Below, in pieces: positions 9,374 to 20,510 of a stretch of 64,000 nucleotides of DNA. The stretch is from assembly GCA_039000515.1 (NCBI GenBank), contig JBCFYV010002294.1:105153-169152 (forward strand), given 5' to 3'. Under the pieces are notes generated by a model. The model saw nothing but the letters and a program-made list of their open reading frames with translations. It was not told where the DNA came from and did not search any database. A program made the position numbers and the translations under genes. Source of the DNA: Timema cristinae (taxonomy: Eukaryota > Arthropoda > Insecta > Phasmatodea > Timematidae). The first letter of the stretch is position 1. Each line of letters starts with the position of its first letter.

Positions 9374-11999
9374 CCTTTAACTAGTGAGGTGAAGTTTACA
9401 ATCACAAGTGGTGAGGTGGGGTCTAGGGGACCCCAGACTTAATTCCTTTGTTATATACGCCCAAATTTTTTTATAGGTCATTAACCTTTTAATACGTGTT
9501 CTTGCAACCCAATACCATAAGAAACTGGTTAAATTTAAAATAATATAAAATTAATAATAAATAATTGACACTAATAAATTTACTTTATATTTAATCTTTC
9601 TTCTACAATTTATTTAGTAACAATTGCCAAAACATGAATTATAAAATAATAAATGAATTTTGTGTCAGCTTACTATACCCATGAAAAAGGAAATTATGAA
9701 TAAAATAGATTAGATTAATATTTTATGAAATATGCTCAATGACATCCAAGCAATAAATTTTTACGAAAGGCAAATTGAGGTTCCTCACAATTTTCTTTTT
9801 TTTAATATATACTGGTGTAAAAATGACAAAAATTGAATTAAAAAGAGAAAGCCTACAATATAGAAGAAATAGACATGTAAAGAAAGACAAATGATAAATA
9901 CAACATATAAATACAATATAAAGAAAGAGAGGGAGAGAGAGAAAAAAAAGCACTCGATGCCTACACACAGTTTTTGCATATGGCATGCGAACATTCTCCA
10001 CAAATATTTTGGTTGCACTTAACACAAAAATTTGCTGTCTTCCTGTCATTGTTTCTGGGACAAGTGTAGCATCTCTTCTTCTTCGGTGGGCCCCCGTGTT
10101 GAACAGGATCTTCCGGTTTTATTCCTGATATTGCTTGGATTTTTTGACGAAGCTCACGGGGAAGTCTGAGATTTACTGCTCTTCTCTCCAAATGTTCCTT
10201 TATCAAAAAACAGCCGAGTTTTTTAATAAAACAAAAACGATTCATTTGACTCCGTTCCCGACTGTCAGAGTACAAAACATAGGCATTATTTGCGCTAATA
10301 TCTAATAAAGCAAAGAATAATGCCAAAGTCCACCGCCGTGTTCTTCTATTGCAAGAATATATTGCACATTTTTTATCGAGGTTATCAACTCCTCCTTTGA
10401 AGGAATTGTAATCAATTATCATTTCCGGTTTACCTGAAACTTCGTCACACTTATCATCGTGATGGCAGGAGCTTAGAAGAATCACAGCCTTATTTCTCTT
10501 GGGGACGTAGGACACTAAAGTGGCTGCGTTAGTGAATCCGAATAAGCTGCTTCCAGGTGCTCTCCCCCGATTGGGTAAAAATTCTTTCGGAATTTCGGGT
10601 TTATTTTTCCTTAGAGTTCCAAGAACTGTTAGGCCTCTATTTTTTAGTTCATTTAGGAGTTCCATAGACATAAACCAATTGTCACATGTAACATTTCTGT
10701 TCGATTTTTCTATGGGTTTTACAAGACGGACAACTGACTGTGTGGGGATAGATAATTTTTTTTCTTCATGTGTTAGGCCAATGCTATCTGAATTTTTTCC
10801 TCCATATAAATACGCATTGAAAAGATATGAGTTCCGAGCATCTGTAAGGCATAAAACTTTCAAGCCATACTTTGCCGGCTTATTAGGCATGTACACGCGA
10901 AATTTGCATCTTCCGCGAAAGGGGACGAGCATTTCATCGACGCAGGCATTTTGGCTTATGCAATACATCCGCTGGGAATTGAGAAGAAATTCAGCCCACA
11001 CTTCATTTACAGCTGCAGTTGGATCCTCTTGTTTCCGTGCTTCTCGAGTATTTTTATCATCGAATCTAATACACACCGTCAATATAAAAAATCTTTTCAT
11101 TGACATGGTGCATCTAAAAATGTCCCTTCCGTGCCCGTCGTCCGAAAAAAGGGAACTCATGCTTTCTCTTCCGGATTTAGATATACTAGAAAGCAAAAGT
11201 AGACCTAGATAAGCCCGCATCTCAACCAGGTCTACATTGCGTAAGTCAGTATGGTTCGGGTCTTGGAAATTACTTCTATATGCTTCTAATTGAGTATTTG
11301 TGAAATTCACAATTTTTTCTAACATAGTATTGGGCATTAGAAGTTCCCACATCACTAGAGGATTTATATCTCCTGGAGATAGTGCTCTGGCTTCGTTCCG
11401 CAATCCTGGTAAATGACTCACTATATTATGGGCAGGTGCCCTACCTCTGTGTCTTGGTTTTTGTTTTCCCCAAACATACGGAATTCTGTTTTTACCTTTC
11501 CCTCTGTAAACATCACGAGGCACACTCTCACCATCCTCATCGGTAGATTCACTATCACTCACCTCACTCTGTTCCGAATCAGATTGATGATCACTCAGAA
11601 CAAAATCTGCATCTCCACCATCATTGTCACTGTCTTCCAAATCAGAAATAGGCAACTCATCACCCAGTGGTCTGTTGAGCTCCTCCAAAATTAATCTAGC
11701 AAACTGTGGATCATCACTTCGAAAGATTACCCGTTCGCGCGACATTTATACCAGAATATTAGAAAAAACTATATTTGAAAAAATCCGAACACTAGCAGTG
11801 AGGTGGGGTCTGTGGGACCCCAAGACGTCTTTCCTGACCAAACACACGAAGGAAACTGACTGGAAAAGTGAGTTACAGTGAGAGCATGTTGAGACAGGAA
11901 ATGTCAGGTGGGGACAAGATGTTAGCATGAGGGGAAGGGGATTCACAGAAATTTAAAGGGCTGCTGGGGTCTCCTAGACCCCACCTCACCATTTAAAGG
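9374..11999 (-). mobile_element. Complete piggyBac-type transposon
   Basis: A 2.6-kb element flanked by the TTAA target duplication of piggyBac elements (9370-9373 and 12000-12003). The ends are imperfect terminal inverted repeats: CCTTTAACTAGTGAGGTG at the left, and CCTTTAAATGGTGAGGTG read inward from the right, 16 of 18 matching. Subterminal copies of a palindromic motif (GGGTCTAGGGGACCCC type) occur near 9418, 11805 and 11960. A single intact transposase gene lies between them on the minus strand. Intact ends, TSD and ORF suggest recent activity. Confidence 0.93.
9961..11745 (-). CDS. piggyBac transposase, intact 594 aa
   Basis: A cut-and-paste transposase that excises and reinserts its element at TTAA. 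It is a full-length 594-codon frame without interruption, about the usual size for the family. An acidic N-terminus (residues about 36-72, D/E/S-rich) precedes the DDD catalytic core. The catalytic aspartates by alignment to the family are D302 in 'CLTDARNSY', D355 in 'VTCDNWFMS' and D454 (with D457) in 'GGVDNLDKKC'. The 'PFRGRC..VYMPNKPAKYG' segment at 275-293 is typical. The C-terminus (about 559-594) has a cysteine-rich cross-brace zinc-finger pattern, beginning 'CYTCP' and ending 'CSHAICKNC'. The ATG at 11745 is the first in frame inside the element and gives 'MSRERVIF'. It lies alone between the terminal repeats. The frame on the opposite strand (10520-11212) is a shadow. Confidence 0.96.
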   Translation of the reverse strand: MSRERVIFRSDDPQFARLILEELNRPLGDELPISDLEDSDNDGGDADFVLSDHQSDSEQSEVSDSESTDEDGESVPRDVYRGKGKNRIPYVWGKQKPRHRGRAPAHNIVSHLPGLRNEARALSPGDINPLVMWELLMPNTMLEKIVNFTNTQLEAYRSNFQDPNHTDLRNVDLVEMRAYLGLLLLSSISKSGRESMSSLFSDDGHGRDIFRCTMSMKRFFILTVCIRFDDKNTREARKQEDPTAAVNEVWAEFLLNSQRMYCISQNACVDEMLVPFRGRCKFRVYMPNKPAKYGLKVLCLTDARNSYLFNAYLYGGKNSDSIGLTHEEKKLSIPTQSVVRLVKPIEKSNRNVTCDNWFMSMELLNELKNRGLTVLGTLRKNKPEIPKEFLPNRGRAPGSSLFGFTNAATLVSYVPKRNKAVILLSSCHHDDKCDEVSGKPEMIIDYNSFKGGVDNLDKKCAIYSCNRRTRRWTLALFFALLDISANNAYVLYSDSRERSQMNRFCFIKKLGCFLIKEHLERRAVNLRLPRELRQKIQAISGIKPEDPVQHGGPPKKKRCYTCPRNNDRKTANFCVKCNQNICGECSHAICKNCV

Positions 12000-12090
12000 T
12001 TAATAATTCATCTACATTTTTGGAAGAAGATTTGTTCTATGAAATAATGAATCCAGAACAAAAATGTGCACACCGCGGCTGCTCAATTAC

Positions 12091-12190
12091 ACGGTACACT
12101 GATGGTAATTTTTCCTAAATGGTTTCCCGCTATTTCTACGTCATCGAGGGTACTTCTCATAATTATATCTTCCTCATACCTACCTTGACT
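12091..12190 (+). repeat. SINE body fragment
   Basis: Short similarity to the shared SINE body: 'GGTACACTGATGGTAATTTT', then 'AAATGGTTTCCCGCTAT' and 'TATATCTTCCTCATACC'. No head or tail is visible. Confidence 0.45.
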
Positions 12191-13128
12191 GGCGTGAAGA
12201 TACAATGAAAAAACAACACTACTAGAGCTTACTCTATTTACTTGAAAAACATATTTTAGACAGTGAAAATACATCATATTCAAATATTACAACAAATGAA
12301 CATTTTTGTATAATTATAATTACATTTAAACTTGAATTAACATTTTTAAGATAAATACTATGCTTACTATATTGACTTGATAATATAAAATGCGAGACTC
12401 CCCTAACACACTGGCTCAAAAACTATTCATTGTTAACATTATTATATATTGTTTAAACCTATTTTAAAGGGTGTTGAACTAAAAATTTAGCATCCTTTAA
12501 TTAAATAAATACTAATAGATAGAATTTTGATTTTTTCTCTTTACGAGAAAAAGGGGTATTAAAAGTCCATAAAAACCATTGAAATAACTGTCATATTTAA
12601 CAAATTAATTATATCTATGATAAAATGCCCTTCTCTCACTAAGCGTTTATTTAGAACCAGAGGCGCACCCAAGGGGGTGGAGTAAACGGGGCACCTTCAG
12701 CATGAACCCTAATAATTTCAATAAAAACATAAATCATATACTGTATAACTAAAACATAAGACACAGAAGATGAGTCGGATACATAGACTCCTTTTAAAGA
12801 CTTTGTATTCTAAACACACACACACATACACATATTAAAAGTGCCTGTTATATTCTCATTTGAAAAAAGTACAACCATAATAGCTTCCATATATTGTATA
12901 CAAGAAAATGTATATAGCTAGTAGCCACCATTCTGGTAATTAAGTTAGTTTTAGTTTTTAAGGCTTTTAATACAAAATATGGGTTATTACACCGAGGACC
13001 TCGCTTATAGAAACTTCAGAATCACTCGCACCCCACCCAATTCCGGTTAAAATTAATACTATAGTACTTCGAACTGACAAAGCTACCGGAGTGTGTTATT
13101 CAACACATTAACATATATTGACTTAGAC
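12191..13128. other. AT-rich gene-free stretch
   Basis: There are no supported genes. A hAT-like terminus 'CAGAGGCGCACCCAAGGGGG' occurs at 12658, but I could not pair it convincingly with a second end. A short CA run lies near 12819-12830. Confidence 0.45.
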
Positions 13129-13523
13129 CAGGGGCTCTCACATTTTAGACCGAAGGAGCCTTTGTAGCAGAAAAAATGAATGGCCGAACTCTCATAAAAA
13201 TATTTACACTAGTATTATGATCATTCAATAAATACATTTAAATCTCACAAGTCTTTTATAACTTACCACTTGAATAAATATAAAAGAAAAACTACACTTC
13301 CCCACCACTTTGTGCAAAAAGTTCACATTGAAAAATGCATAATCTAAATCAATATATATTTATTTATCAGTGGCTTGTGTGGCATGTATAATTTATTTAG
13401 ATTTAAAAAAAATTGGCAATCCTAATTAATGATGCTATTTTATAATGTGAAAAACTAAATAACATTATAAAATTGCCCCACGTAGCCTCAGATAACTAAG
13501 GCGGAGCCCAGTTTGAAAAATGC
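13129..13523. mobile_element. Possible non-autonomous hAT-like element
   Basis: The left end 'CAGGGGCTCTCACATTTTAG' at 13129 has the usual hAT form (CAGGGG.TCTCA..). Near 13505-13523 the sequence 'CCCAGTTTGAAAAATGCT' reads on the minus strand as a similar, diverged end. It has no coding capacity. The 8-bp target duplication is not clear, so boundaries are approximate. Confidence 0.35.
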
Positions 13524-14829
13524 TACCTTTTAGAGGCCTTAAAATATAACATGGAACCGATAGTGAATTAAAATTTATTTCAAACAATAATAATTAATAA
13601 CTAATAATAAAATAACAATTTCCTACAAACTTTATTCCCTGTAAAATTTAGAAAATCCTATACACATCTGGAAGCTATAATTAGATATTTATAATGAGCA
13701 GATGTTATCAAAATGGTTCTACAGTTCAAAATAACACCATCTTTTAAAGCTATACATTTTCCTCCTCCTTTATTCATAAATCAAAAAGCAGTGTATAAAT
13801 TTAACAGATTTGAGTGCTTTTTTATTATAATTACCTACTATAAACTAAAAAATAGTAATTTACAGAAACTACGTTATTTAATAGTTGCCTTTAGTTTTCA
13901 TGAAAATAAATATATAGATAATTAATACTAATGCATCTGAGAGAGATTTGAAAGTGAGGGTGACGCCAAAACCCTCTTTTTCCCTTAATTTTATTCTGGG
14001 TATGGCCTTGATTGTATGCCCTACCTAAAGTAAATTTCTTAGTGCGTCACTGGGTGGACACAAACATATATATAATCTTTTCAAACATTATAGATATCAT
14101 CTTTAGATTAGAAATAAAATCAAAATATAGTGAAAGTTTCTTCGCGCGATTAGGTTAGATTTAAATAGAAATATATAAGTCTTTATTTGTCAATGTAAAT
14201 GTCTTGTATGGAAACTACTTATGAAGTTTTGCACCATAATCGCTTTTGAATAACAAATATTTAATATTTAAAATGTTGGTGAGGAAAAGTTAACGTATCT
14301 CCCTCCCCAACTCGATAATTTTTTATTTTCCTATGAAAATATATATGCAAGATTTTAAAACTTTTTCACACAATAATAGCGTTTGCATTATTAATTTAGT
14401 CATAAAAAAATGTAATAATGTCTGTGATATGCATGAACTTAAAAAGTAGAAACATTATATTATTTTCAATTTTTTAATGTTGAAATGTTTTTCGTATAAG
14501 TACGACGTATTCTACGACCTAAAAGTTTTGCAAGAAAAAATATGTAACATGAAAAAAAATATTAAAGAGCCAAAGCAATAAAAAAAATTGTTTTTCTCAA
14601 ATATCTATTATACAGACAAGCTATCCCAACAACAAAACCTAGCTAGCCCACCATACGTCTACCAATAATTATTAAAGAAAAGGTTGGGTTTGGTTGGTAA
14701 ATATTGATGTACGGTACAGAAAATTTTCACATTTCTTCATGACATAGAAAGCTGAAATTTGGAGCAATTATAGGGGAATCATTCAAAAGGTGTGTGAGAA
14801 TCAGTAAGCTAAAAAGTTATTGCCTTCGT
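13524..14829. other. AT-rich gene-free stretch
   Basis: Only short spurious frames are present. I see no repeats beyond simple A/T runs. Confidence 0.5.
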
Positions 14830-15247
14830 CAGTGATTCTCAAACTCACACTAGCAAAGGTTCAGATTCACAAATTCGAGGCGTGTTGAGAGCCACGGAAT
14901 ATACAAACACTGTTTGTACATCCAGATGATATTCGAGCCCCATCTTCCCCGACATCAGCTAACTAGATCATAATAATCTGACGTTTAATCCGCGTGCCCG
15001 CCGTTGTAGCTCTTTAATAGCTATTTGATGCTATGTAATTACAATATTACATAACTTATATTTTCCAGATGTTAATGTGGGTTAGAGAATCCCTCAAAGC
15101 AGTATTTATTAAAATATGTAAACAAAAATCACCACAATCCACTATTTAAAAAAGTGATAAAACAATAATGCATTTGAAATGGTCTAAGTGTTTTATATCA
15201 ATATTATATTAACACTAAAATTAAACTATTATGTGTGTGTGTGTGTG

Positions 15248-15278
<31 letters not shown>

Positions 15279-15366
15279 TATTGGTGTAAGTGCAGGCCAA
15301 ATACTTATTTAAGAGTTATGCAGACAAGCAAGATATGATCTGCGCGCCGTGAATTTGAGAACCCTG
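14830..15366. mobile_element. Possible hAT-like MITE
   Basis: The left end 'CAGTGATTCTCAAACTCAC' at 14830 and the reverse-complemented right end 'CAGGGTTCTCAAATTCACGG' at 15366 share a hAT-type start (CAG.G.TTCTCAAA.TCAC). It is about 540 bp, noncoding, and contains the GT/GA microsatellite at 15232-15278. No exact target duplication was found. Confidence 0.5.
15232..15278. repeat. GT/GA microsatellite
   Basis: A (TG)n run interrupted once by GG and continuing into (GA)n, about 47 bp in all. Confidence 0.95.
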
Positions 15367-16142
15367 TCTACGTATACCACGCGTGGCCAATATTGTGATC
15401 TCAAAAAGCACCTAGCTTAAGATAGAAAAGTTTTTTTTTATTAATATAATTGTGATAATTATATTAATAAATAGATCTTTGTATTTAAACTAAATGAAAG
15501 TAAAAATTGTCATTTATATAAGTATTAAAGATTTATTTTCCTCAGAGACTAGCAAACTAAGAAGATAAACATCGTTTGGTTTGAATGCAATGTTATTGAA
15601 TGACAGGTAAACGACCCCTAAAACCGATTACGGTTAGTTTATACCTTGAGAAAACCTATTTGGTCAGTTTTCTTACAACTTACAACCTCCCCTAATTCTT
15701 ACCATCCCTCTTTTACAAGAGAAGTATTCCTCTCTTCTTTTAGACAAAGAGGGAGAGTAATATTCAAACATTACCATAACTGGCCATCAGGATGCGCCAC
15801 TAGCGTACTAGCGCTTTCTAACGGCGAGATATGTAACTAGTGAAATAATTTGGATGAGCGGCGTAGAGTTTTTCCCTATCCTTCGTTCCTTCTATAGTAT
15901 ATATACATTCAACGCAAAAACCACCATCAAATTCTTGCGCGCAAAAAGCAATAAAAACATATATTTGGATCAAATATCGATACCTTCATTTTTATACCTC
16001 AGCCTTAATTTGTAGTTCCTCCCTTGGTTGTCCAACACATAATAAAATAATTAAATGATTTCGCTTTGCTGCCTTGATTAATCTACACGGATTTTACAGT
16101 AATGGTCCTAACAAGCTATCCGTTTTACATTTTGTTAAAAAT
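15367..16142. other. Gene-free stretch
   Basis: The open frame at 15646-15840 shows no family pattern. Nothing else is supported. Confidence 0.45.
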
Positions 16143-16215
16143 AAGAACCTGGGCAGCTCAGTTGGTATAGCAATGGTGTTTGAACCCTATGGTTCACACT
16201 CTTCTTCAGAACCTT
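16143..16215 (+). repeat. tRNA-like SINE head remnant
   Basis: 'CTGGGCAGCTCAGTTGGTAT' at 16148 is a good A-box/D-arm-like sequence, followed by 'GAACCCTATGGTTC'. The B-box and body are not recognisable. Confidence 0.4.
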
Positions 16216-16477
16216 CGTCATTTGATGTATCATATTAATTCATCAAAATAAAATGCATAAGTGTCGTGGGGGTGTAGGTGCGCTAGTTAAGGGCAGTATT
16301 TTTGCATTTTTATACCAAAAATGGTTTCGGTAAAAAAAAAATTATAATTATCCAGTATAAACTTGGAGTTTAATTCTATTCACATGGTGATATCAACAGT
16401 ACTTGAATATTTGTCACAGGTGTCCTAGAATTTAATGACAGATATTTATATTTATTAAATTAGTTTCTCGTCTATTC

Positions 16478-17905
16478 CAGAGGTTCTCAAAAATTTTCGC
16501 TCGTGGCCCACTTCTGCGTTTCATTATCCTCTGTGCCCCCCTTCTCCTTCTCTTATATTGTTTAACCCTAATAAATGTATTATTTATAATAAATATGTTT
16601 TGTTCTTTATCAACTCAACTTTTCGTTTACAAAATGCATTATTTTGTATAATATAAGAGATGTTAGCAATAAAAATTGGGTTTATTAAATAATTTTTTTT
16701 ATAGTATAATCTTTACTCATATAATATTTTGTTTATTTACTATGTATAGTTATGCTTTTAACAAAATATATTGCGATATTATTACTATCCTTAGTTTAGT
16801 GAGATCCTTGCTGTTGTTGAGTAGAAGAAAGATTTTGTATATCTGGCTGCAGCGTTGTTAGATATAATATCATATCAATTTCTTCCCGATAACAAGACGG
16901 ATATGAGCGTTTGATAACAAATGAAGAACTCTAATAAACCCAGATTCATCAATATATGAAACGGAAGATCTGATTTTAAACACAATTGCATCATCCCAAA
17001 GTTGTGGAAAGTTGTTTGAAATTCCATTGCTCATCCAGAAATGTTGTTTGAGTCTCACCTCGGCTGTTAAGTCACTTGGCAGTTCAAAGAGACTTTCTTG
17101 TAATACTATGTCAACATTAACTGCACACATTCTTCAAATGCTCAGTAAATATAAAAAGACCATCATCCCTCAATTCTATCAAGAGTGGTCAATGAAGGAA
17201 ATTGCAATTGCTCGCTACACCCAATATTACTTCAGAATTATTTTATTTTTCCGAGGAATGCATTAATGGCCTCTTTGCAAGATGTAGAATTGCTGTTTTT
17301 ATTTGTAAGCGTTTGTTCAATAAATTCTGTTTTTCAGATTTAGGTCCACCCTATTGATAAAATAAGTCACACTTGCAGCAATAATCTGTTCTTCAAGCTG
17401 CTAATCACCTAGAAATGAAACAATACTGCCCTAAAGTGTAACAAAACTACGAAAATATTCTCCTTCAAACACTCTGAATACTGAACTGAAGAATAGTTTA
17501 AACTTACCTAAGAGGTGGTGGTAAAGGTCATGAGAGGAGAGGGGAATATAATGAATCACTTTTCCAGTAAACAAATTCTCTAGAGCCTTTACCTGCTCCA
17601 AGAAGGCGGAGGTTGAGTCACGAATACCTATTTTACCAGTGCTTGGAATTCCCAGATCTAAGATTGTGGCTTTAAGTAAGATATACAAAAGGATACTGAG
17701 TTATTGTGTTATTATATTATGAAGTGACCATTTCGTAATTTTATTCCTTTTTTATATGAGTAGTATTTTTATTTTAAAAGTTAATTTTTGTGGCCCACTT
17801 AGTAGTGTCCATGGCTCCCCAATTATATTACTTCTACCTGTAGTCCCTCAGAAATACGACATGACCACTGGGGGGTGGGGATATGGTGCACGTTGAAAGC
17901 CGCTG
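16478..17905 (-). mobile_element. Decayed hAT transposon, 1.4 kb
   Basis: The ends are CAGAGGTTCTCAA at the left and, read inward from the right, CAGCGGCTTTCAA, a typical hAT terminal repeat pair. Flanking octamers GTCTATTC and GTCTAATG agree at 6 of 8 positions, the length expected of a hAT target duplication. 'GTGGCCCACTT' occurs inside both ends. The interior carries transposase remnants on the minus strand. Confidence 0.7.
16870..17690 (-). pseudogene. hAT transposase remnant (SCAND3/ZBED5-like)
   Basis: Minus-strand fragments of a hAT transposase. The piece at 17130-16870 contains 'LQESLFELPSDL', a 'FW..S' stretch, then 'FPQLWDDAIVFKIRSSVSYI' and 'DESGF'. By family knowledge this is the C-terminal dimerisation region, whose usual form is '..FPTTYLCESGFS..'. 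An upstream piece near 17688-17431 may come from an earlier part of the protein but is weak. Several stops and frame breaks separate the parts, and the N-terminal BED finger and most of the catalytic core are gone. It should not make a working enzyme. Confidence 0.6.
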
Positions 17906-18069
17906 GTCTAATGTAAGCTCATGACAAATATTCAACAAATGTTGATATTACCATGATGAGAAAATTATATTCTATGTTTCTACTAGAGAAATATTGTATT
18001 TACTTTGGCCAAAAAAGGTTTTGGTATAAAAACTAGAAAAACACCGGTATTAACACGCATTACCTACAC

Positions 18070-18215
18070 TTCCACCTTAGGGCTTTTGACTCACATAAAA
18101 TCTTATTGATGAGAAGACAGTACTTCAAATCCCAACCGTATGCACTGAAGGTAATTTTCCCACATTTAATTTCTATTGTAGTCTAGCTATCATTTCATCA
18201 CGATAATTTGGGTGA
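18070..18215 (+). repeat. SINE fragment
   Basis: 'GACAGTACTTCAAATCCCAA' is B-box-like and is followed by 'CGTATGCACTGAAGGTAATT' and 'TTCCCAC', matching the shared SINE body. The A-box region is eroded. Confidence 0.45.
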
Positions 18216-18734
18216 GTGTCTTCTAAATTGTCCTCCTTATGCCCCCTCCTTAGTTTGAGACGTTTAAGGGTGCTACATGGGCAGGTAGAAATACCTCGTC
18301 GCCTTTTGGGAGTAAAAAAAATATTCCCGTCTTTTCTTTACCTATCTTTCTTTCAATGAGTTCGTAACAGATTAGTGAAAGAGGAAGGACGAAAGACTTG
18401 TCACTCAAGGCCGTGATGATTCATTCACCAGTAAAAGCGACAGCTTTTCCACTCTTTTGGTTTATATTTCACACTAGACCACTGGCATGATGCACAACCA
18501 ATCTTCTTACAAATTTAGACAGTGTGAGTTGTTTAAAAGAAATAAGAACATTACTATTTCAAGTTGCTAGTAATGCTGCTCTTGTATATTAACATCGTGG
18601 TTTACATTCATATACATAAAATAATTAGTACTTACATTCATGTACATAGATTAATTAGGTACTTATAACTTTATTTTTTAAATTTGTATCTAAATATTGA
18701 AATCATTAGGTTAATTTTCCACAACCATCTAACT

Positions 18735-18975
18735 ACCTGTTATGGATTATTTGCATGTGCACCAATTAATACGCTAATTTGTATAGAATAGCAAAGTTTA
18801 ATTTTAAGGGAATTGCACCCACATTAACGAAGAGCGGGAGTGGAAATCGACCATTGAGAGCAAAATCCCTTTCGATACACCAGACCGGAATTCTAACCCT
18901 AACTTCCATGTTATTGGCAACCAATTTTATTGTTAGAATGACGCCTTAGATCATTCGACCCTTTGGGTAAATCCC
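18735..18975 (-). repeat. tRNA-derived SINE in left arm
   Basis: The minus strand has an A-box-like 'GATCTAAGGCGTCATTC' and a B-box-like 'GGGTTAGAATTCCGGTC'. The body follows (GTGTATCGAAAGGGATTTT, TTTCCACTCCCGCTCTTC). The mirror copy in the right arm is at about 37860-38105. Confidence 0.65.
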
Positions 18976-19049
18976 AGCCGGACAGTAGCTTGAACTCTTT
19001 TAATATTTAGATTAAACATCTTATAAAACCATGAATAGAAAAATAATAG

Positions 19050-19245
19050 CCCTCTCCAGTGGGGACGTGAACAAAATCATCTCTCTTGTCTAGTCTAATT
19101 TACAGGTGATGGTAGGTTGGGGCTGGAATTCCAGTCGTGTGCTCAGAAATTGTTTGCCTTCAATTATTTTCCACTCTTCCTTTACACAAATGAAGGTATA
19201 TGACCTTTGATTAATAATTTCCCTTTCTTTCCATTTGGTGTAATT
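19050..19245 (+). repeat. Second SINE in left arm
   Basis: The plus strand has 'GGGGCTGGAATTCCAGTC' (B-box-like), then 'GTGTGCTCAGAAATTG', 'TTTTCCACTCTTCC' and 'TATATGACCTTTGATT'. These are the family's body segments in order. The mirror copy lies at about 37605-37800. Confidence 0.55.
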
Positions 19246-19700
19246 ATTGTATTATTAGGGAATTCATCATTATTTAAAGGCAAAACTAGCAGCACCTAAA
19301 TGTGTAGCAGTTGCATAACAATTACCTTTTTTTCCCATTTTAAAGGTTAAGTGGTGGTGAAAACTTGTATTGTATAGAACGTTTAGCTATTGGTGGTACA
19401 ATATTTTAATTTCTAGTTGTTGTAGTTAAAACTATTATATGACAACTTTATAACCTGTCATTATAAATAGTAAAATTAGATAAGATGGTGTAGGTAAGCG
19501 TGACATTTCAACTACTTATTAGTTATACCCATAAAATAATCACGAAATATTATGTTTGTGTTTTGATTTATTTAAATTTTTACATTTATAGCTTAGTTTG
19601 TATGTTTCCAAATATTCCTAAACCAACAAAAATATTACAATAGCTATCAATAAGCTTTTTGGATATAGTTTTTACATAAGTTATATAACATATTAGATTG

Positions 19701-20160
19701 ATATGTTGCTGTGTGATTAAACTAGCTTTCATATTATATTTACCATCAAGTAAAATCTGTTAGTTTCAATCTCTACGTGGAGAGACTAAACAAGGGAAGT
19801 AATGTTCAATATATTTTTACAACCTAATAAAGTTGAAGTAAATATAAATCTAGAATTAAATTCAGGCAAGGAATATCCACTATATGCGTACACCAGATGA
19901 AAGGCAACAATGTCCAATATACGTGTAAAACTTATGAAAGCTAACAATGACCACTATACGTGTACAACTGATAGATGACTATTAGCGTGTGATTAACTGT
20001 TTAATATTAATTTCCATCATAAATCTGTTGTTTCAATTCTACGTGGAGAGACTAACAAGGAAGTATGTCAATATATTTACAACTGATAAAGTTAAGCAAT
20101 ACAATCTACGAATTAAATTAGAAGGACAATTCCACTATATCGTACAATGATGAAAGGCTA
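19701..20160 (+). repeat. Imperfect tandem duplication, second copy deletion-ridden
   Basis: The segment about 19701-19910 recurs at about 19970-20160 with a missing base every few positions. For example, 'CAATCTCTACGTGGAGAGAC' becomes 'CAATTCTACGTGGAGAGAC', and 'CAAGGGAAGTAATG' becomes 'CAAGGAAGTATG'. The right arm has only one copy (about 36960-37130). This looks like a low-accuracy read patch rather than natural divergence. Confidence 0.6.
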
Positions 20161-20510
20161 ACAATGTCCAATATACGTGTAAAACTTATGAAAGCTAACA
20201 ATGACCACTATACGTGTACAACTGATGAAAGCTAACAATGACCATTACACGTGTACAACTGATGAAAGCTAACAATGTCCACTATACGTGTAAACTGATT
20301 AAAGGTAACAATGTCTTCTATACGTGTACAACTGATGAAAGCTAACAATGACCATTATACGTGTACAAATGATGAAAGGTAACAATGTCCAATATACGTG
20401 TACAAATGATGAAAGTTAACAATGTCCACTATAAGTGTACAACTGATGAAAGTTAACAATGTCCACTATACGTGTACAACTGATGAAAGTTATCAATGTA
20501 ATGTTAACTA
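20130..20510 (+). repeat. 37-bp minisatellite, left arm
   Basis: About ten copies of a 37-bp unit containing 'TGATGAAAGCTAACAATG', then '(T/A)CCACTATACGTGTACAAC'. Two or three more copies lie just before, at about 19890-19980. The inverted counterpart occupies 36482-36960. Confidence 0.85.

Larger units (their letters stand above)
16272..18069. mobile_element. Foldback MITE split by a hAT insertion
   Basis: The segments 16272-16477 and 17914-18069 are inverted relative to each other. 'GTGTAGGT' begins the left end, and 'ACCTACAC' closes the right. 'TTTTTATACCAAAA' and 'TGATATCAACAGTACTTGAA' on the left match the reverse complement of the right. A related, uninterrupted copy occurs at about 28010-28385. 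The middle is occupied by the hAT element 16478-17905. Confidence 0.6.

Noticed and set aside
9723..10049. Frames downstream of the piggyBac stop
   Set aside because: They overlap the transposase 3' end in other frames and then run through AT- and GA-rich noncoding DNA.
10520..11212. 230-codon frame on the plus strand
   Set aside because: It lies antisense within the intact piggyBac transposase and shows no family motif; it is a shadow of that gene.
12658..14052. hAT element between CAGAGGCGCACCC and GTGCGTCACTG
   Set aside because: Only about 8 of 11 terminal bases agree and the flanking octamers (TTTAGAAC, GGTGGACA) do not match.
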